Assembly (NCBI RefSeq): GCF_011604685.1
Contig: NZ_CP050063.1
Coordinates: forward strand, 2,378,501-2,442,500
Reading direction: 5' to 3'
Length of the DNA: 64,000 nt
DNA from: Spirosoma aureum
GTDB taxonomy: Bacteria > Bacteroidota > Bacteroidia > Cytophagales > Spirosomataceae
A program made the position numbers and the translations under genes. Under the pieces are notes generated by a model. That model was given only the letters and a program-made list of their open reading frames with translations, searched no databases and was not told where the DNA came from. Positions within the stretch are counted from its first letter, which is position 1. Each line of letters opens with the position of its first letter. This document shows positions 1-8,221 of this stretch, piece after piece.

Positions 1-10
1 ACGGAACCTG

Positions 11-1630
11 ATGGAAACCCTAAAAAAAAATACACACCTGGGAATTGATTTAAGTAACGTGCAGGGCGACATTCGGGGAGGAGCGATTTCATTCCTGGTA
101 GCCGTGCCTTTATGTCTCGGTATTGCTCTGGCATCGGGTGCTCCATTATTCGCCGGTATCATTGCCGGAATTGTAGGCGGTTTGGTTGTGGGGGCCGTTA
201 GCCGTTCGTCGCTGAGTATTTCGGGACCCGAAGCCGGGTTGATCATCGTAACCCTGGGCGCTATTCAGTCGCTGGGGTCATTTCCTGCTTTTTTGCTGGC
301 TACCTGCCTGGCGGGAATTATTCAGATTGGATTGGGCTTCGCCAGAGCGGGCATGATCAGTAATTTTTTTCCGTCGTCGGTCATCAAAGGAATGCTGGCC
401 GGTATTGGTATTATTCTGATTATAAAGCAATTGCCGCACCTTGTTGGCTATGATGCCGATGCTGCTGAAGGATTTGCGTTGTTTCAGCCCGGTGGTTTCA
501 ACATCATCGAGCAATTGCATATGGCGCTTGGTCAGTTTCGTGGGGTGGCTATTCTGATTTCGGTGATTTCCCTGTTTATCTTTTATCTGTGGGAGCAACC
601 AGCCTTCAAACAACATCGAGTTACCCGAAACATACCCGCAGCACTGGTTGTGGTTGTGCTGGGTATCTGTACAAACGAACTTGTTCGGATGATCAATCCG
701 CAATGGGCCTTACAGGGAAATCACCTGGTGCAACTGCCAGTACCGGAAAATGCCGCCGAATTTCTGAACTTATTTACCTTCCCCGATTTTTCGCAGTGGA
801 ACAACCCGCTGGTGTATACATCGGCGATTGCGATCGCACTGGTGGCTAGCCTGGAGGCTTTGCTGGCTATCGAAGCCTCGGATGAACTCGATCCGCTAAA
901 ACGCAAAACGCCTACGAACCATGAATTGAAAGCGCAGGGCATCGGCAATCTGGTGAGTGGCTTGATTGGGGGAATACCGCTCACATCGGTTATTGTTCGG
1001 AGTTCGGTAAGCATCAATGCGGGTGCTCGTACCAAGCTGGCTGCGCTGATCCATGGCACCCTGCTTCTGGTGTGTGTAGTCACGCTCCCTACCTTACTGA
1101 ATAAGATGCCGTGGGCGTCTCTGGCGGCTATTTTGCTGGTAACGGGCTATAAACTAGCCCGAATAGAGATCGTTAAGGCTGTTTTTGCCGAAGGGGTTTC
1201 GAAGTTTATTCCGTTTGTCGTCACGGTAATGGCTATTTTACTAACTGACCTGCTGAGTGGTATTGCGATCGGAATGGTGACGGGCATCTTTTTCATCCTT
1301 CGCGATCATTACCTGAATGCGCACCGTATTCGCACCGACTGGGATAGTGGGGAAGATCGAACTCGCATCTACGTCAAACTTGGTGATCACGTGTCGTTTC
1401 TCAGTAAAGCCCGTCTGTTGAAAATGCTGAAGAATGTACCGGCTAACTCAATTCTCGAAATTGATGGAACAGCCTCTTCTTATATCGACAGTGATGTTGT
1501 GACGGCTATCCGAAATTTTGGCGCCGTAGCCCGCCAACGGAATATCCAGCTTATTTTCCTGGAGAATACAACGAAGGAGTTTCAACCTAATTACGCTCGT
1601 TCAGAATTGAAAATGGAAGTGTTTGAGTGA
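11..1630 (+). CDS. SulP family inorganic anion transporter
   Basis: A 539-residue inner-membrane transporter of the SulP/SLC26 family, which moves sulfate, bicarbonate or related anions. Residues from about 20 to 420 are a series of hydrophobic helices. The early segment contains the family-typical serine and Gly/Pro-rich stretch SISGPEAG (about residues 70-77). Residues from about 435 to the end form a cytoplasmic STAS domain, short but with a recognisable strand-helix pattern. The ATG at 11 is the first possible start and gives a normal N-terminus, so the gene is probably complete although its promoter lies outside the window. The substrate cannot be told from sequence; bicarbonate transport is common when a carbonic anhydrase gene adjoins, but the upstream neighbour is not visible. 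Confidence 0.9.
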   Translation: METLKKNTHLGIDLSNVQGDIRGGAISFLVAVPLCLGIALASGAPLFAGIIAGIVGGLVVGAVSRSSLSISGPEAGLIIVTLGAIQSLGSFPAFLLATCLAGIIQIGLGFARAGMISNFFPSSVIKGMLAGIGIILIIKQLPHLVGYDADAAEGFALFQPGGFNIIEQLHMALGQFRGVAILISVISLFIFYLWEQPAFKQHRVTRNIPAALVVVVLGICTNELVRMINPQWALQGNHLVQLPVPENAAEFLNLFTFPDFSQWNNPLVYTSAIAIALVASLEALLAIEASDELDPLKRKTPTNHELKAQGIGNLVSGLIGGIPLTSVIVRSSVSINAGARTKLAALIHGTLLLVCVVTLPTLLNKMPWASLAAILLVTGYKLARIEIVKAVFAEGVSKFIPFVVTVMAILLTDLLSGIAIGMVTGIFFILRDHYLNAHRIRTDWDSGEDRTRIYVKLGDHVSFLSKARLLKMLKNVPANSILEIDGTASSYIDSDVVTAIRNFGAVARQRNIQLIFLENTTKEFQPNYARSELKMEVFE

Positions 1631-1649
1631 AAGAAGTAAGTGAGTTGGC

Positions 1650-1717
1650 AGTCGGGGTTGACCGAACCAGGCACTATATCGTTGGTATAGGGCGTATGGT
1701 TCGGTCAGCCCCTGACT
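1650..1717. terminator. Convergent-gene hairpin terminator
   Basis: Inverted repeat with arms of about 20 bp (left 1650-1669, right 1697-1717), one mismatch and one bulge, between the SulP gene and the converging TonB receptor gene. It is placed to end transcription from both sides. Confidence 0.6.
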
Positions 1718-1719
1718 CT

Positions 1720-4140
1720 TTATAGCTTTACCTGCACTGTCACATAAACACTACGGCCATCGGAGGGGAGAATACCCGGCCCCGGATAACCCGTGGCCCG
1801 TCGGGTGAAATAAGCTCGGTCGGCCAGATTGTTCAGGCTGGTCTCGATCCGGAACTTGCTGAACTGATAAGACAAACTGGCATCCATGATGGTATAGGCC
1901 GGAATCAGGCCGATTACCGCTGAAACACCGCCGTCGCGGGCATTGGTCGCGTCGGAAAACTGATCGGAGAGGTACGTGTACTGAAACGACGCTTTTAGAT
2001 TTTTGTACCCCAGCCGAATACCACTTTTCAGGTTCACATCCGGCACAAATTCAACCTGCTTACCCGCTACTCCGGCAATCTCGCTGGCGTTATATTCCGA
2101 ATGAATCAGGGCTACATTCGCAAATAGAACCCCGCTTAAATCCTGATTTACTGGATTGGCCAACCGCAGAAAATCAGCCTCCGCGTAGGATTCGATACCC
2201 ATGATGATGGCCTGCCCAATATTGCCCCGACGCCGGAGAACCCGGTCGTTTTCGTCGTAGAACTGTACTTCGCCAATGCGGTTGTTGTAATTGAGGTAAA
2301 ACCCGCTCACATCAAAATTATACAGCGTCGTTTGGGCACTTCGTATACCCAGGTCGAGGGAGTAGCCTTTTTCGTCCTGTAAATTCGGGTCAATGACCGA
2401 CGATGGGTTCGCAATCCGCATGTCGCTGAAGGTAATGGAGCGATAGTTCTGCGATAGGTTGCCGTAGATGTCGAGTTGGGGCGTTGGCTTGTAGCTTATC
2501 CCGATTCCACCGATCACAAACTGCCGATCATTGGTGCGGTATTCGTTCGTACGGGTCGAACTGATAATATTCCCGGCCAGATCGCGCGTAACCGTGCCAT
2601 AGAAACCGTCAGCGGTGGTGTGAATGTACTCGAAGCGAACGCCGGGCGTAATCGACAATTTTTCGCCTACATACAGGATGTTCTCGGCAAAGACCGACAC
2701 GTTGCGGTTCGGAAACTGGTAATCAGATGAAATCGCCTGTTTGTCGTCGATGAAATTGAAATTGGCATCCCTGCCCGTGCTTCCAAGGCCCTGTATGCTG
2801 TGATTATAGCCATGATAATAACGGCTACCCAGCAGCAAAACCGCCTGTTTCTTACCCAGATAATACCGTTTTAAATACCGGGCTTCGACTCCCCAGTTCT
2901 GAAAATCGCCTTTGATCAGATCGCGTTCGCTGTTGTCGTCTACACTGGCGACCCGATTCGGCCGGAATCCCAATGAATATCGATACGCATAAAGCCCGAA
3001 CAGCCTGACATTGAATTCGTTGAGGGCGTTGAATTTATGGTCGAAATGCAGCGCAGGCATCGTCCAGTTTACCTTGAACCAGTTTCGCTCCCGGTTACTC
3101 TGGCGGGGATTGGCCCGAAACATCTCGTCGGTGAGGCCGCCCGGTTGCTGCGCCAGGTAGCTCATCTGGGTAATATCGAAACCGAGCGTCGTTTTCTCCG
3201 AGAAATGGTAATCGACATCGGCATAAGCCGTATAGTTGGTGAAGTGCGAGTTTGGGCGCCAGCCATTGCCCTGCTTGTACTGGAAAAAGGTGTAATAACT
3301 TAGTTTCCCCACGGTTCCGCTCAGGCTCGTGAACGCATTGTAAAAACCGAATGAGCCAATGCTTTGCCGCGCAACCAGTTCAATTTTGCGGTCGGTCACG
3401 GGTTTTTTCATGACAAAGTTGAGCAACCCGCCAAACTGCGTACCATATTGCAGTGAAGCAGCTCCCCGAATCACCTGAATGCGGCCAACGGCTTCGGTGG
3501 GTGGCGTATAATAACTCTCCGGATAACCCAGCGCATCGGCACTGATGTCATAACCGTTCTGTCGTACGTTAAAATTAGAACTTCGATTGGGATCGAGTCC
3601 GCGTCCGCCGATGCTGAGTTGCAGGCCCGCACCTTCGTTCTCCCAGATGTTCAGCCCGGCAACGCGCGCATAAATCTGGCGTGCATTGTTGGTAGACAGA
3701 TTGGCTACGAGTTGTTCGGGAATGATCACCTCTGATTTTTTGCCTTCGTAGATTCCCATGCTTTCGACGCCCCGCATTCGGGTGAAGCCGAAATCGGACT
3801 GTTTATCGGTAACCACAACTTCGCTCAGGGTTTCGTCGCGACTGTTGAGCCAGATTGTTATCTGCTGATCCTGCCCGTTAATGGCTATGGTTTGTTTGGA
3901 CACTTTAAAATCGGGGCAACTGGTTTGCAATACATGGTTGCCACTGGGTAGATTCTGGAAGACAAATTGTCCCGTTTTGTCCGTTATAGCCGTGCGTTTA
4001 CCGTCGTTCAGGTAAATCGTGCAGCCATGAATTGACGTACTATCGTGGCGACTCTGAACCGTCCCGGTGAGCCGATACTGACCCAGGACACTTGTTCCAG
4101 TGCAAAGGATAAAAAGACTAAAAACCGTAAATCGTATCAT
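1720..4140 (-). CDS. TonB-dependent outer-membrane receptor, FecA-like
   Basis: An 806-residue outer-membrane receptor for energised uptake, most likely of an iron chelate. The start is placed at 4140, where MIRFTVFSLFILCTGTSVLGQ begins a clear signal peptide; an in-frame ATG at 4209 would add an unlikely hydrophilic lead. Residues about 22-105 form a carboxypeptidase-D-like domain with the usual AITDKTGQFVFQNLPSG pattern, about 120-245 the plug (GLNIWENEGAGLQLSIGGRG), and the rest a 22-strand barrel. The start overlaps the end of the HTTM gene by 23 bases, so the two are translated together. With imelysin and DUF4856 upstream in the same operon, an iron role is the best inference. The actual ligand is unknown. 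Confidence 0.88.
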   Translation of the reverse strand: MIRFTVFSLFILCTGTSVLGQYRLTGTVQSRHDSTSIHGCTIYLNDGKRTAITDKTGQFVFQNLPSGNHVLQTSCPDFKVSKQTIAINGQDQQITIWLNSRDETLSEVVVTDKQSDFGFTRMRGVESMGIYEGKKSEVIIPEQLVANLSTNNARQIYARVAGLNIWENEGAGLQLSIGGRGLDPNRSSNFNVRQNGYDISADALGYPESYYTPPTEAVGRIQVIRGAASLQYGTQFGGLLNFVMKKPVTDRKIELVARQSIGSFGFYNAFTSLSGTVGKLSYYTFFQYKQGNGWRPNSHFTNYTAYADVDYHFSEKTTLGFDITQMSYLAQQPGGLTDEMFRANPRQSNRERNWFKVNWTMPALHFDHKFNALNEFNVRLFGLYAYRYSLGFRPNRVASVDDNSERDLIKGDFQNWGVEARYLKRYYLGKKQAVLLLGSRYYHGYNHSIQGLGSTGRDANFNFIDDKQAISSDYQFPNRNVSVFAENILYVGEKLSITPGVRFEYIHTTADGFYGTVTRDLAGNIISSTRTNEYRTNDRQFVIGGIGISYKPTPQLDIYGNLSQNYRSITFSDMRIANPSSVIDPNLQDEKGYSLDLGIRSAQTTLYNFDVSGFYLNYNNRIGEVQFYDENDRVLRRRGNIGQAIIMGIESYAEADFLRLANPVNQDLSGVLFANVALIHSEYNASEIAGVAGKQVEFVPDVNLKSGIRLGYKNLKASFQYTYLSDQFSDATNARDGGVSAVIGLIPAYTIMDASLSYQFSKFRIETSLNNLADRAYFTRRATGYPGPGILPSDGRSVYVTVQVKL

Positions 4141-5467
4141 CGAAAGAAGTAATCCATGATTTGGCCGCAAACGACTCCTGTTTGCTGGCCAGATCAATTG
4201 TGGGGTCAATCAGGGGTCTTCCTAAACGGCCATTGAGGGCTACGTATGAGTCGACATAAACCTGTGGCGATTGAAAACCATGCTGAGCGTAATAATCCCG
4301 GAGAATGTGCGCAAACTGCAACAGCATATCCGGTTGGGTCGACATCATTTTTTCCTGCAAAGGTGTCAGGAATTGGGTATTGTTGACAATTGTGCGATGA
4401 CCTGCATTGTCCTTCACTGTAAACTGGGCATAACCTGCTTTTTCCATGAGCATAACCCGCCACGAAAACCGGTAACCCTGCTCAGTCCAGAACAACTCAC
4501 CCGGATAGAGCAGATAACGGAACGGAAACAGGAGCTGAACAACCAGAAAAACAGCCAGAAATCTGCGTATCGAGCGGTCAACGAGGGGCTGATAGACAAA
4601 GGTACGATGCGGGTTCAGAAACGTAGTCGACAGTGAAAACAATCGGGCAATCTGGCTGAGCAGCGACTGGTGAAAGTCGGCCGAGAAAAAGATCAGCGCC
4701 GTTACGATCATAATATAGGGAAACATACCGATCGGAAAGAGTACAGCTGTCAAACCGTGAAAAACTACCACCGCTATGTAGGCCCAGGGGCGCGTTTGAC
4801 GGTTCCAGAGCAGAAATGGTATACTCAGATCATAGAGGCAACCAAACCAGCTAAACACGTAAGGCGTCCAACTGTAATTGAACAGAAAGCCAATCAAGGG
4901 CAGGTCGTTGTGGGCTGGTAACCAGATACGTAAAGGCTGAGCATGCAGTAGCCAGTCGCTGTTGAGCTTGGCCAGGCCAGCAAAGAAATAAAGTACCGAT
5001 ACGAATAGCTTCAGCGAATCGATACACCAGGCCGGAATCTTGTCAGCAAGCAGTGCACGATTGCGGTAAGCATCTACTGAAAAATAGGCATGGGCGGGCA
5101 GAATGATCAGGAGCAGACAAACCATACTTGTGAAATAGTAATGGTTCAGGTAGGTGCTTTTATCGATCAGTTCGATGTACGTAAAACTCAGAAACAGACT
5201 CACAATAGCCACCCGATAATACATCCCCAACGCAACGAACAGGGCCGATACACTACAAACCGCAAAGAGTACGTACGTATACGGCCCCAGCGGTTTGACG
5301 AATTCGAACCCATAAAACGGAAAGAAAAAACGCGGCTTGATGTATAAATCACTGATCCATCCTTTGCTCCAGAAACGGACAATGCTACAAAAGAGCATCA
5401 ATCCGAACGCCATCCGAAAAACGGCCAGTGGAGCAGCTGAGGTTGTTCTGTGAAAATACGCCTGCAT
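4118..5467 (-). CDS. HTTM domain (gamma-carboxylase-like) membrane protein
   Basis: A 449-residue multi-helix membrane protein resembling the HTTM family, related in its membrane part to vitamin-K-dependent gamma-carboxylase. It starts with the short lead MQAYFHRTTSAAPLAVFRMAFG, typical of the family, then has about eight hydrophobic segments up to residue ~315 and a soluble C-terminal part containing an aromatic-rich segment (ELFWTEQGYRFSWR). It lies third in the iron-type operon after DUF4856 and imelysin and overlaps the TonB receptor gene. HTTM proteins recur beside imelysin genes in Bacteroidota, but I know of no proven reaction for this branch, so only the family and the location are asserted. 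Confidence 0.75.
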   Translation of the reverse strand: MQAYFHRTTSAAPLAVFRMAFGLMLFCSIVRFWSKGWISDLYIKPRFFFPFYGFEFVKPLGPYTYVLFAVCSVSALFVALGMYYRVAIVSLFLSFTYIELIDKSTYLNHYYFTSMVCLLLIILPAHAYFSVDAYRNRALLADKIPAWCIDSLKLFVSVLYFFAGLAKLNSDWLLHAQPLRIWLPAHNDLPLIGFLFNYSWTPYVFSWFGCLYDLSIPFLLWNRQTRPWAYIAVVVFHGLTAVLFPIGMFPYIMIVTALIFFSADFHQSLLSQIARLFSLSTTFLNPHRTFVYQPLVDRSIRRFLAVFLVVQLLFPFRYLLYPGELFWTEQGYRFSWRVMLMEKAGYAQFTVKDNAGHRTIVNNTQFLTPLQEKMMSTQPDMLLQFAHILRDYYAQHGFQSPQVYVDSYVALNGRLGRPLIDPTIDLASKQESFAAKSWITSFDDTIYGF

Positions 5468-5488
5468 AGGGAGAAAGTTTTCAATGGC

Positions 5489-5545
5489 CAGTCCTCAGTC
5501 TACAGCACGAAGCGTCTTTTGCGTGCGACCGGAAACTGAGGACTG
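5489..5545. repeat. Intercistronic inverted repeat
   Basis: Perfect 11-bp arms CAGTCCTCAGT (5489-5499) and ACTGAGGACTG (5535-5545) lie in the 95-base gap between the imelysin and HTTM genes. This could be a partial terminator or an mRNA-stabilising stem that sets the ratio of upstream lipoproteins to downstream membrane proteins. Confidence 0.5.
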
Positions 5546-5562
5546 AGTACTGAAGACGGCTG

Positions 5563-6717
5563 TTAATCGCCGTCGTTGTCGGTGTAGGTGATGGTAATGC
5601 TCATGGCTGTTGTCATATCGACCTTGAGCATCCGAACGGCTTTCTGCATTTCCGTATACACCAGAACCACACTGGCATTGTTGGTCTTGATGGCATCGTA
5701 CAGAATCGGTTGCAACCCGTTGAGCTGAGCCGTTGAGGCCGTAAATTGCTGATTGATGATGTCTGTGAGCGACGTTCCGGTGCGGCTGTCTTTAGCCCCA
5801 AGCCCATTCAGATAGGTCTTCAGACTTGGCCCTTCCTGGCCCGTTTTGACATTTTTTCCATTGAAAAAATCGACAACAGCCTGATGCGCCGTTTTAGCCA
5901 GTGTCAGCGACAGGGCTTTTTTGTAAACAGACTCTACTGTTTCGGGGTTGGGAGTTCCGTTCGTCATCGCCCCGGATGGAATACCAATTTTGCCTGACCG
6001 GATGTATCGTTCGTAATGTAACACATAGCCATTGACTAGTTTGGAGGTCGAGCAACCCGCGTCCAGCCCGGTGCAGTTGATGAATGTGTCGCGGTAACCA
6101 CCCGTCCACTCGCCATAGACCGTTGTAAAGGTTGTGTTCATCTGGGTCGTTACCCGCTTTAGGTAAGCGATGCGTTTGGTCGCGTCAGCAGCGGTCGTAT
6201 AGCGGGCCAGGATGGCTTCGTCGGTGGTACCCAGGCCATTGATCATGTAATCAAGAGCCGGAAATCCCTGTTTAGGATAGGACACTGGCGTTTCGAACGT
6301 ACCTGTACCAGCGGCAATGTATTCTTCAATACCCGTAACATTGGTCGGGTAGATATTGAAAAAATTGCGAATCGTGTACTTTTCACCTGGCCCGACATCA
6401 AACAATTCAACTTTCTGCCATTCGGTATAGGCATCGGCCCATGCCTGCCGTAAATCGGTTAAAGCTGCTTTATCGGGCTTGGCCGCAAAGGCGTCCGATT
6501 TTGCCAGCATAGCATCCAGTTTAACCTTGAAGTTCGCATAGCTGGGCAGAATAATGTTGTCGGCGATGTTGGTCAGCATGGCCTTACGGTCACTACTGGC
6601 CTGATCGGTGGGCGTGGTTGGTGTGGGCGAATCCGGGTCACCTGTTTTTGAACAAGCCCATAAAACGCCTATCAGGGCGCAGGCAATTCCGATTTTTTTC
6701 CAGCTAAAATGTATCAT
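5563..6717 (-). CDS. Imelysin family lipoprotein
   Basis: A 384-residue helical surface or periplasmic lipoprotein of the imelysin (Peptidase_M75) family, a group tied to iron acquisition. The start at 6717 gives MIHFSWKKIGIACALIGVLW followed by ACS, a good lipobox with Cys at residue 22. An upstream in-frame ATG at 6768 would spoil the signal peptide. The conserved GxHxxE motif of imelysins is replaced by GFPALD at residues 151-156, so His becomes Pro and Glu becomes Asp. The C-terminal half keeps the family helices. It sits between the DUF4856 lipoprotein gene (73 bases upstream) and the HTTM gene. The altered motif suggests a binding rather than catalytic role, which is an inference. Confidence 0.85.
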   Translation of the reverse strand: MIHFSWKKIGIACALIGVLWACSKTGDPDSPTPTTPTDQASSDRKAMLTNIADNIILPSYANFKVKLDAMLAKSDAFAAKPDKAALTDLRQAWADAYTEWQKVELFDVGPGEKYTIRNFFNIYPTNVTGIEEYIAAGTGTFETPVSYPKQGFPALDYMINGLGTTDEAILARYTTAADATKRIAYLKRVTTQMNTTFTTVYGEWTGGYRDTFINCTGLDAGCSTSKLVNGYVLHYERYIRSGKIGIPSGAMTNGTPNPETVESVYKKALSLTLAKTAHQAVVDFFNGKNVKTGQEGPSLKTYLNGLGAKDSRTGTSLTDIINQQFTASTAQLNGLQPILYDAIKTNNASVVLVYTEMQKAVRMLKVDMTTAMSITITYTDNDGD

Positions 6718-6731
6718 GTTGTAAAACAGAG

Positions 6732-6760
6732 ACAGAGCGATACGTCGTGTACCGCTCTGT
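6732..6760. repeat. Intercistronic inverted repeat
   Basis: Perfect 8-bp arms ACAGAGCG (6732-6739) and CGCTCTGT (6753-6760) in the short gap between the DUF4856 and imelysin genes, just before the imelysin start codon. It may form a leader stem in the mRNA. Confidence 0.4.
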
Positions 6761-6789
6761 ATACTCAACTAGTTGGTTTGTCTCGCTTA

Positions 6790-7962
6790 TTAGCCAGCAA
6801 TGTTAAATTTGGTTTTGATCGCCGTGCTTGCTGCGTCGATCTTGGCGTTTGTTAACCCCCAAAAACCATTAGGCGCTGAGTAAATCAGATTGGTAAGAAT
6901 TCCGTCGGAGAAGGCTGCATCGCCCCCGTTTAGTTTAGCATAACGCAGACTGTAGATAAAGCCCAGTCCTTCGCCCATAGCGTGGGCAGCAGCGGCTGTA
7001 TTGGTCCCTGCGGTTTTCCATTTGCCCAGGTAGCCTAAAGCAGCATTGGCAACGGCTTTCTCCATGGCCGACCGAAGAATGGCAACCTGTGCTTTCAACG
7101 TTGTCGCGTCGTTGTTCACGATGGCCGCACGACCTTTTAACAGAGCCGGATGAATTTTTGGAAAATCATCTTTATTGTATTCCCAGATATAGGAACCAAT
7201 GAAGCTTTCGCCCGATGAGGTTGCCGTAGCTTTTGCCCCATAAATTGGATTGGCCGTTAGAATGCCATAAATCTCGTCCCAGTTTTGCTCCAGCTGCGTA
7301 TATTTCTTCCCGGCTACCAGTGTGGTGTTGTCAGCGGCAAGGCTTTTATCGCTCAGCAGAACATTACTGATATAGTCTAACTGGAATGCCCCAATCAAAC
7401 CTTTCTGGATAATCTGACCGTATTCGATACCCTTTTCGTCGACCAGATACGTACCTAATTTACCCGCTTTCCCTTCCGAAGCCGTGGCCGAAACCGATTT
7501 GCTGGCGGTAGCGATGGCCGTAAAGCCAGCTTCGATAGTCTGCCGTTCTTTTTCTGCATCGGCAGCTGCCAGCGACGAGGCTGTTACACTCCGCAGCTGA
7601 ACACCTGATGTATTTAACGATGCCAGCGAACCCGAATAAGGACTGCTTGTATTGGCAAACATGTTTTTCAGGACGTTAGCATCCAGCGTAGCACCTGTTC
7701 CTACAGCCGTACCGTTGTAGGTATTGATGGCCCGGAACATGAGTAGCCGGTTGGCACCGTTCGAGAGATCAACGGTTTTGGCGCCCGCATCATCCACAAA
7801 GAAGTTCGCGTAGGTCGTTGTATCGCTCAGTTTCGCGTAATCGATGGATTTGCGAAGCTGTGGGGCAACGGTATCCGGATTGTCCTTTTTGTCGCAGGAG
7901 GCTAATCCAGCAACCAGAATTATCGCAGGAGCGAAGCGAAGTAGTGAGATAGGTTTGAACAT
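6790..7962 (-). CDS. DUF4856 domain-containing lipoprotein
   Basis: A 390-residue lipoprotein matching the DUF4856 family of Bacteroidota. MFKPISLLRFAPAIILVAG ends in the lipobox LASC, with Cys at residue 23. The first mature segment has the family-like pattern KLSDTTTYANFFVDDAG, followed by an alanine-rich helical body. It is the first gene of the four-gene operon, so it carries the operon promoter. In this phylum DUF4856 genes commonly neighbour imelysin genes, which supports a shared role in metal (probably iron) uptake at the cell surface. The biochemical function is not known. Confidence 0.8.
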   Translation of the reverse strand: MFKPISLLRFAPAIILVAGLASCDKKDNPDTVAPQLRKSIDYAKLSDTTTYANFFVDDAGAKTVDLSNGANRLLMFRAINTYNGTAVGTGATLDANVLKNMFANTSSPYSGSLASLNTSGVQLRSVTASSLAAADAEKERQTIEAGFTAIATASKSVSATASEGKAGKLGTYLVDEKGIEYGQIIQKGLIGAFQLDYISNVLLSDKSLAADNTTLVAGKKYTQLEQNWDEIYGILTANPIYGAKATATSSGESFIGSYIWEYNKDDFPKIHPALLKGRAAIVNNDATTLKAQVAILRSAMEKAVANAALGYLGKWKTAGTNTAAAAHAMGEGLGFIYSLRYAKLNGGDAAFSDGILTNLIYSAPNGFWGLTNAKIDAASTAIKTKFNIAG

Positions 7963-7992
7963 TATCAGTAGCGTATTATTTCAAATCATTGG

Positions 7993-8023
7993 CAAATGTA
8001 TGTACTATTTAGATTAAGTCTAA
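7993..8023 (-). promoter_or_regulatory. Iron-operon promoter with overlapping dyad
   Basis: Read on the minus strand, TACATTTG (8000-7993) fits the Bacteroidota -7 box TAnnTTTG and lies 30 bases before the DUF4856 start codon. A dyad with arms TTAGA and TCTAA (8009-8023) occupies the -33 region, with TTAG 19 bases from the -7 box. The arms resemble DtxR/Fur-type iron boxes, so a repressor there would block RNA polymerase. The identity of the repressor is inferred. Confidence 0.5.
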
Positions 8024-8151
8024 TTATCGCCAGTAAAATTTTTTAAGTTTTATTTTAATCTCCTGACAGTGAGTATTCTCATTTTCGGTAATCGATTCAA
8101 CCTATTTTGCTGAGAAAACCGAGTAGCCATCCTAACTGACGGCGATTGCTT

Positions 8152-8159
8152 TACTTTTG
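8152..8159 (+). promoter_or_regulatory. Bacteroidota -7 promoter box
   Basis: TACTTTTG matches TAnnTTTG and lies 62 bases before the threonine-aldolase start. No convincing -33 box is seen. Confidence 0.4.
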
Positions 8160-8221
8160 AATCTACGTTACTGGTATTCGATTTTAGTTCTGATAACTCT
8201 CACGTTCATCAATTAACCTGC

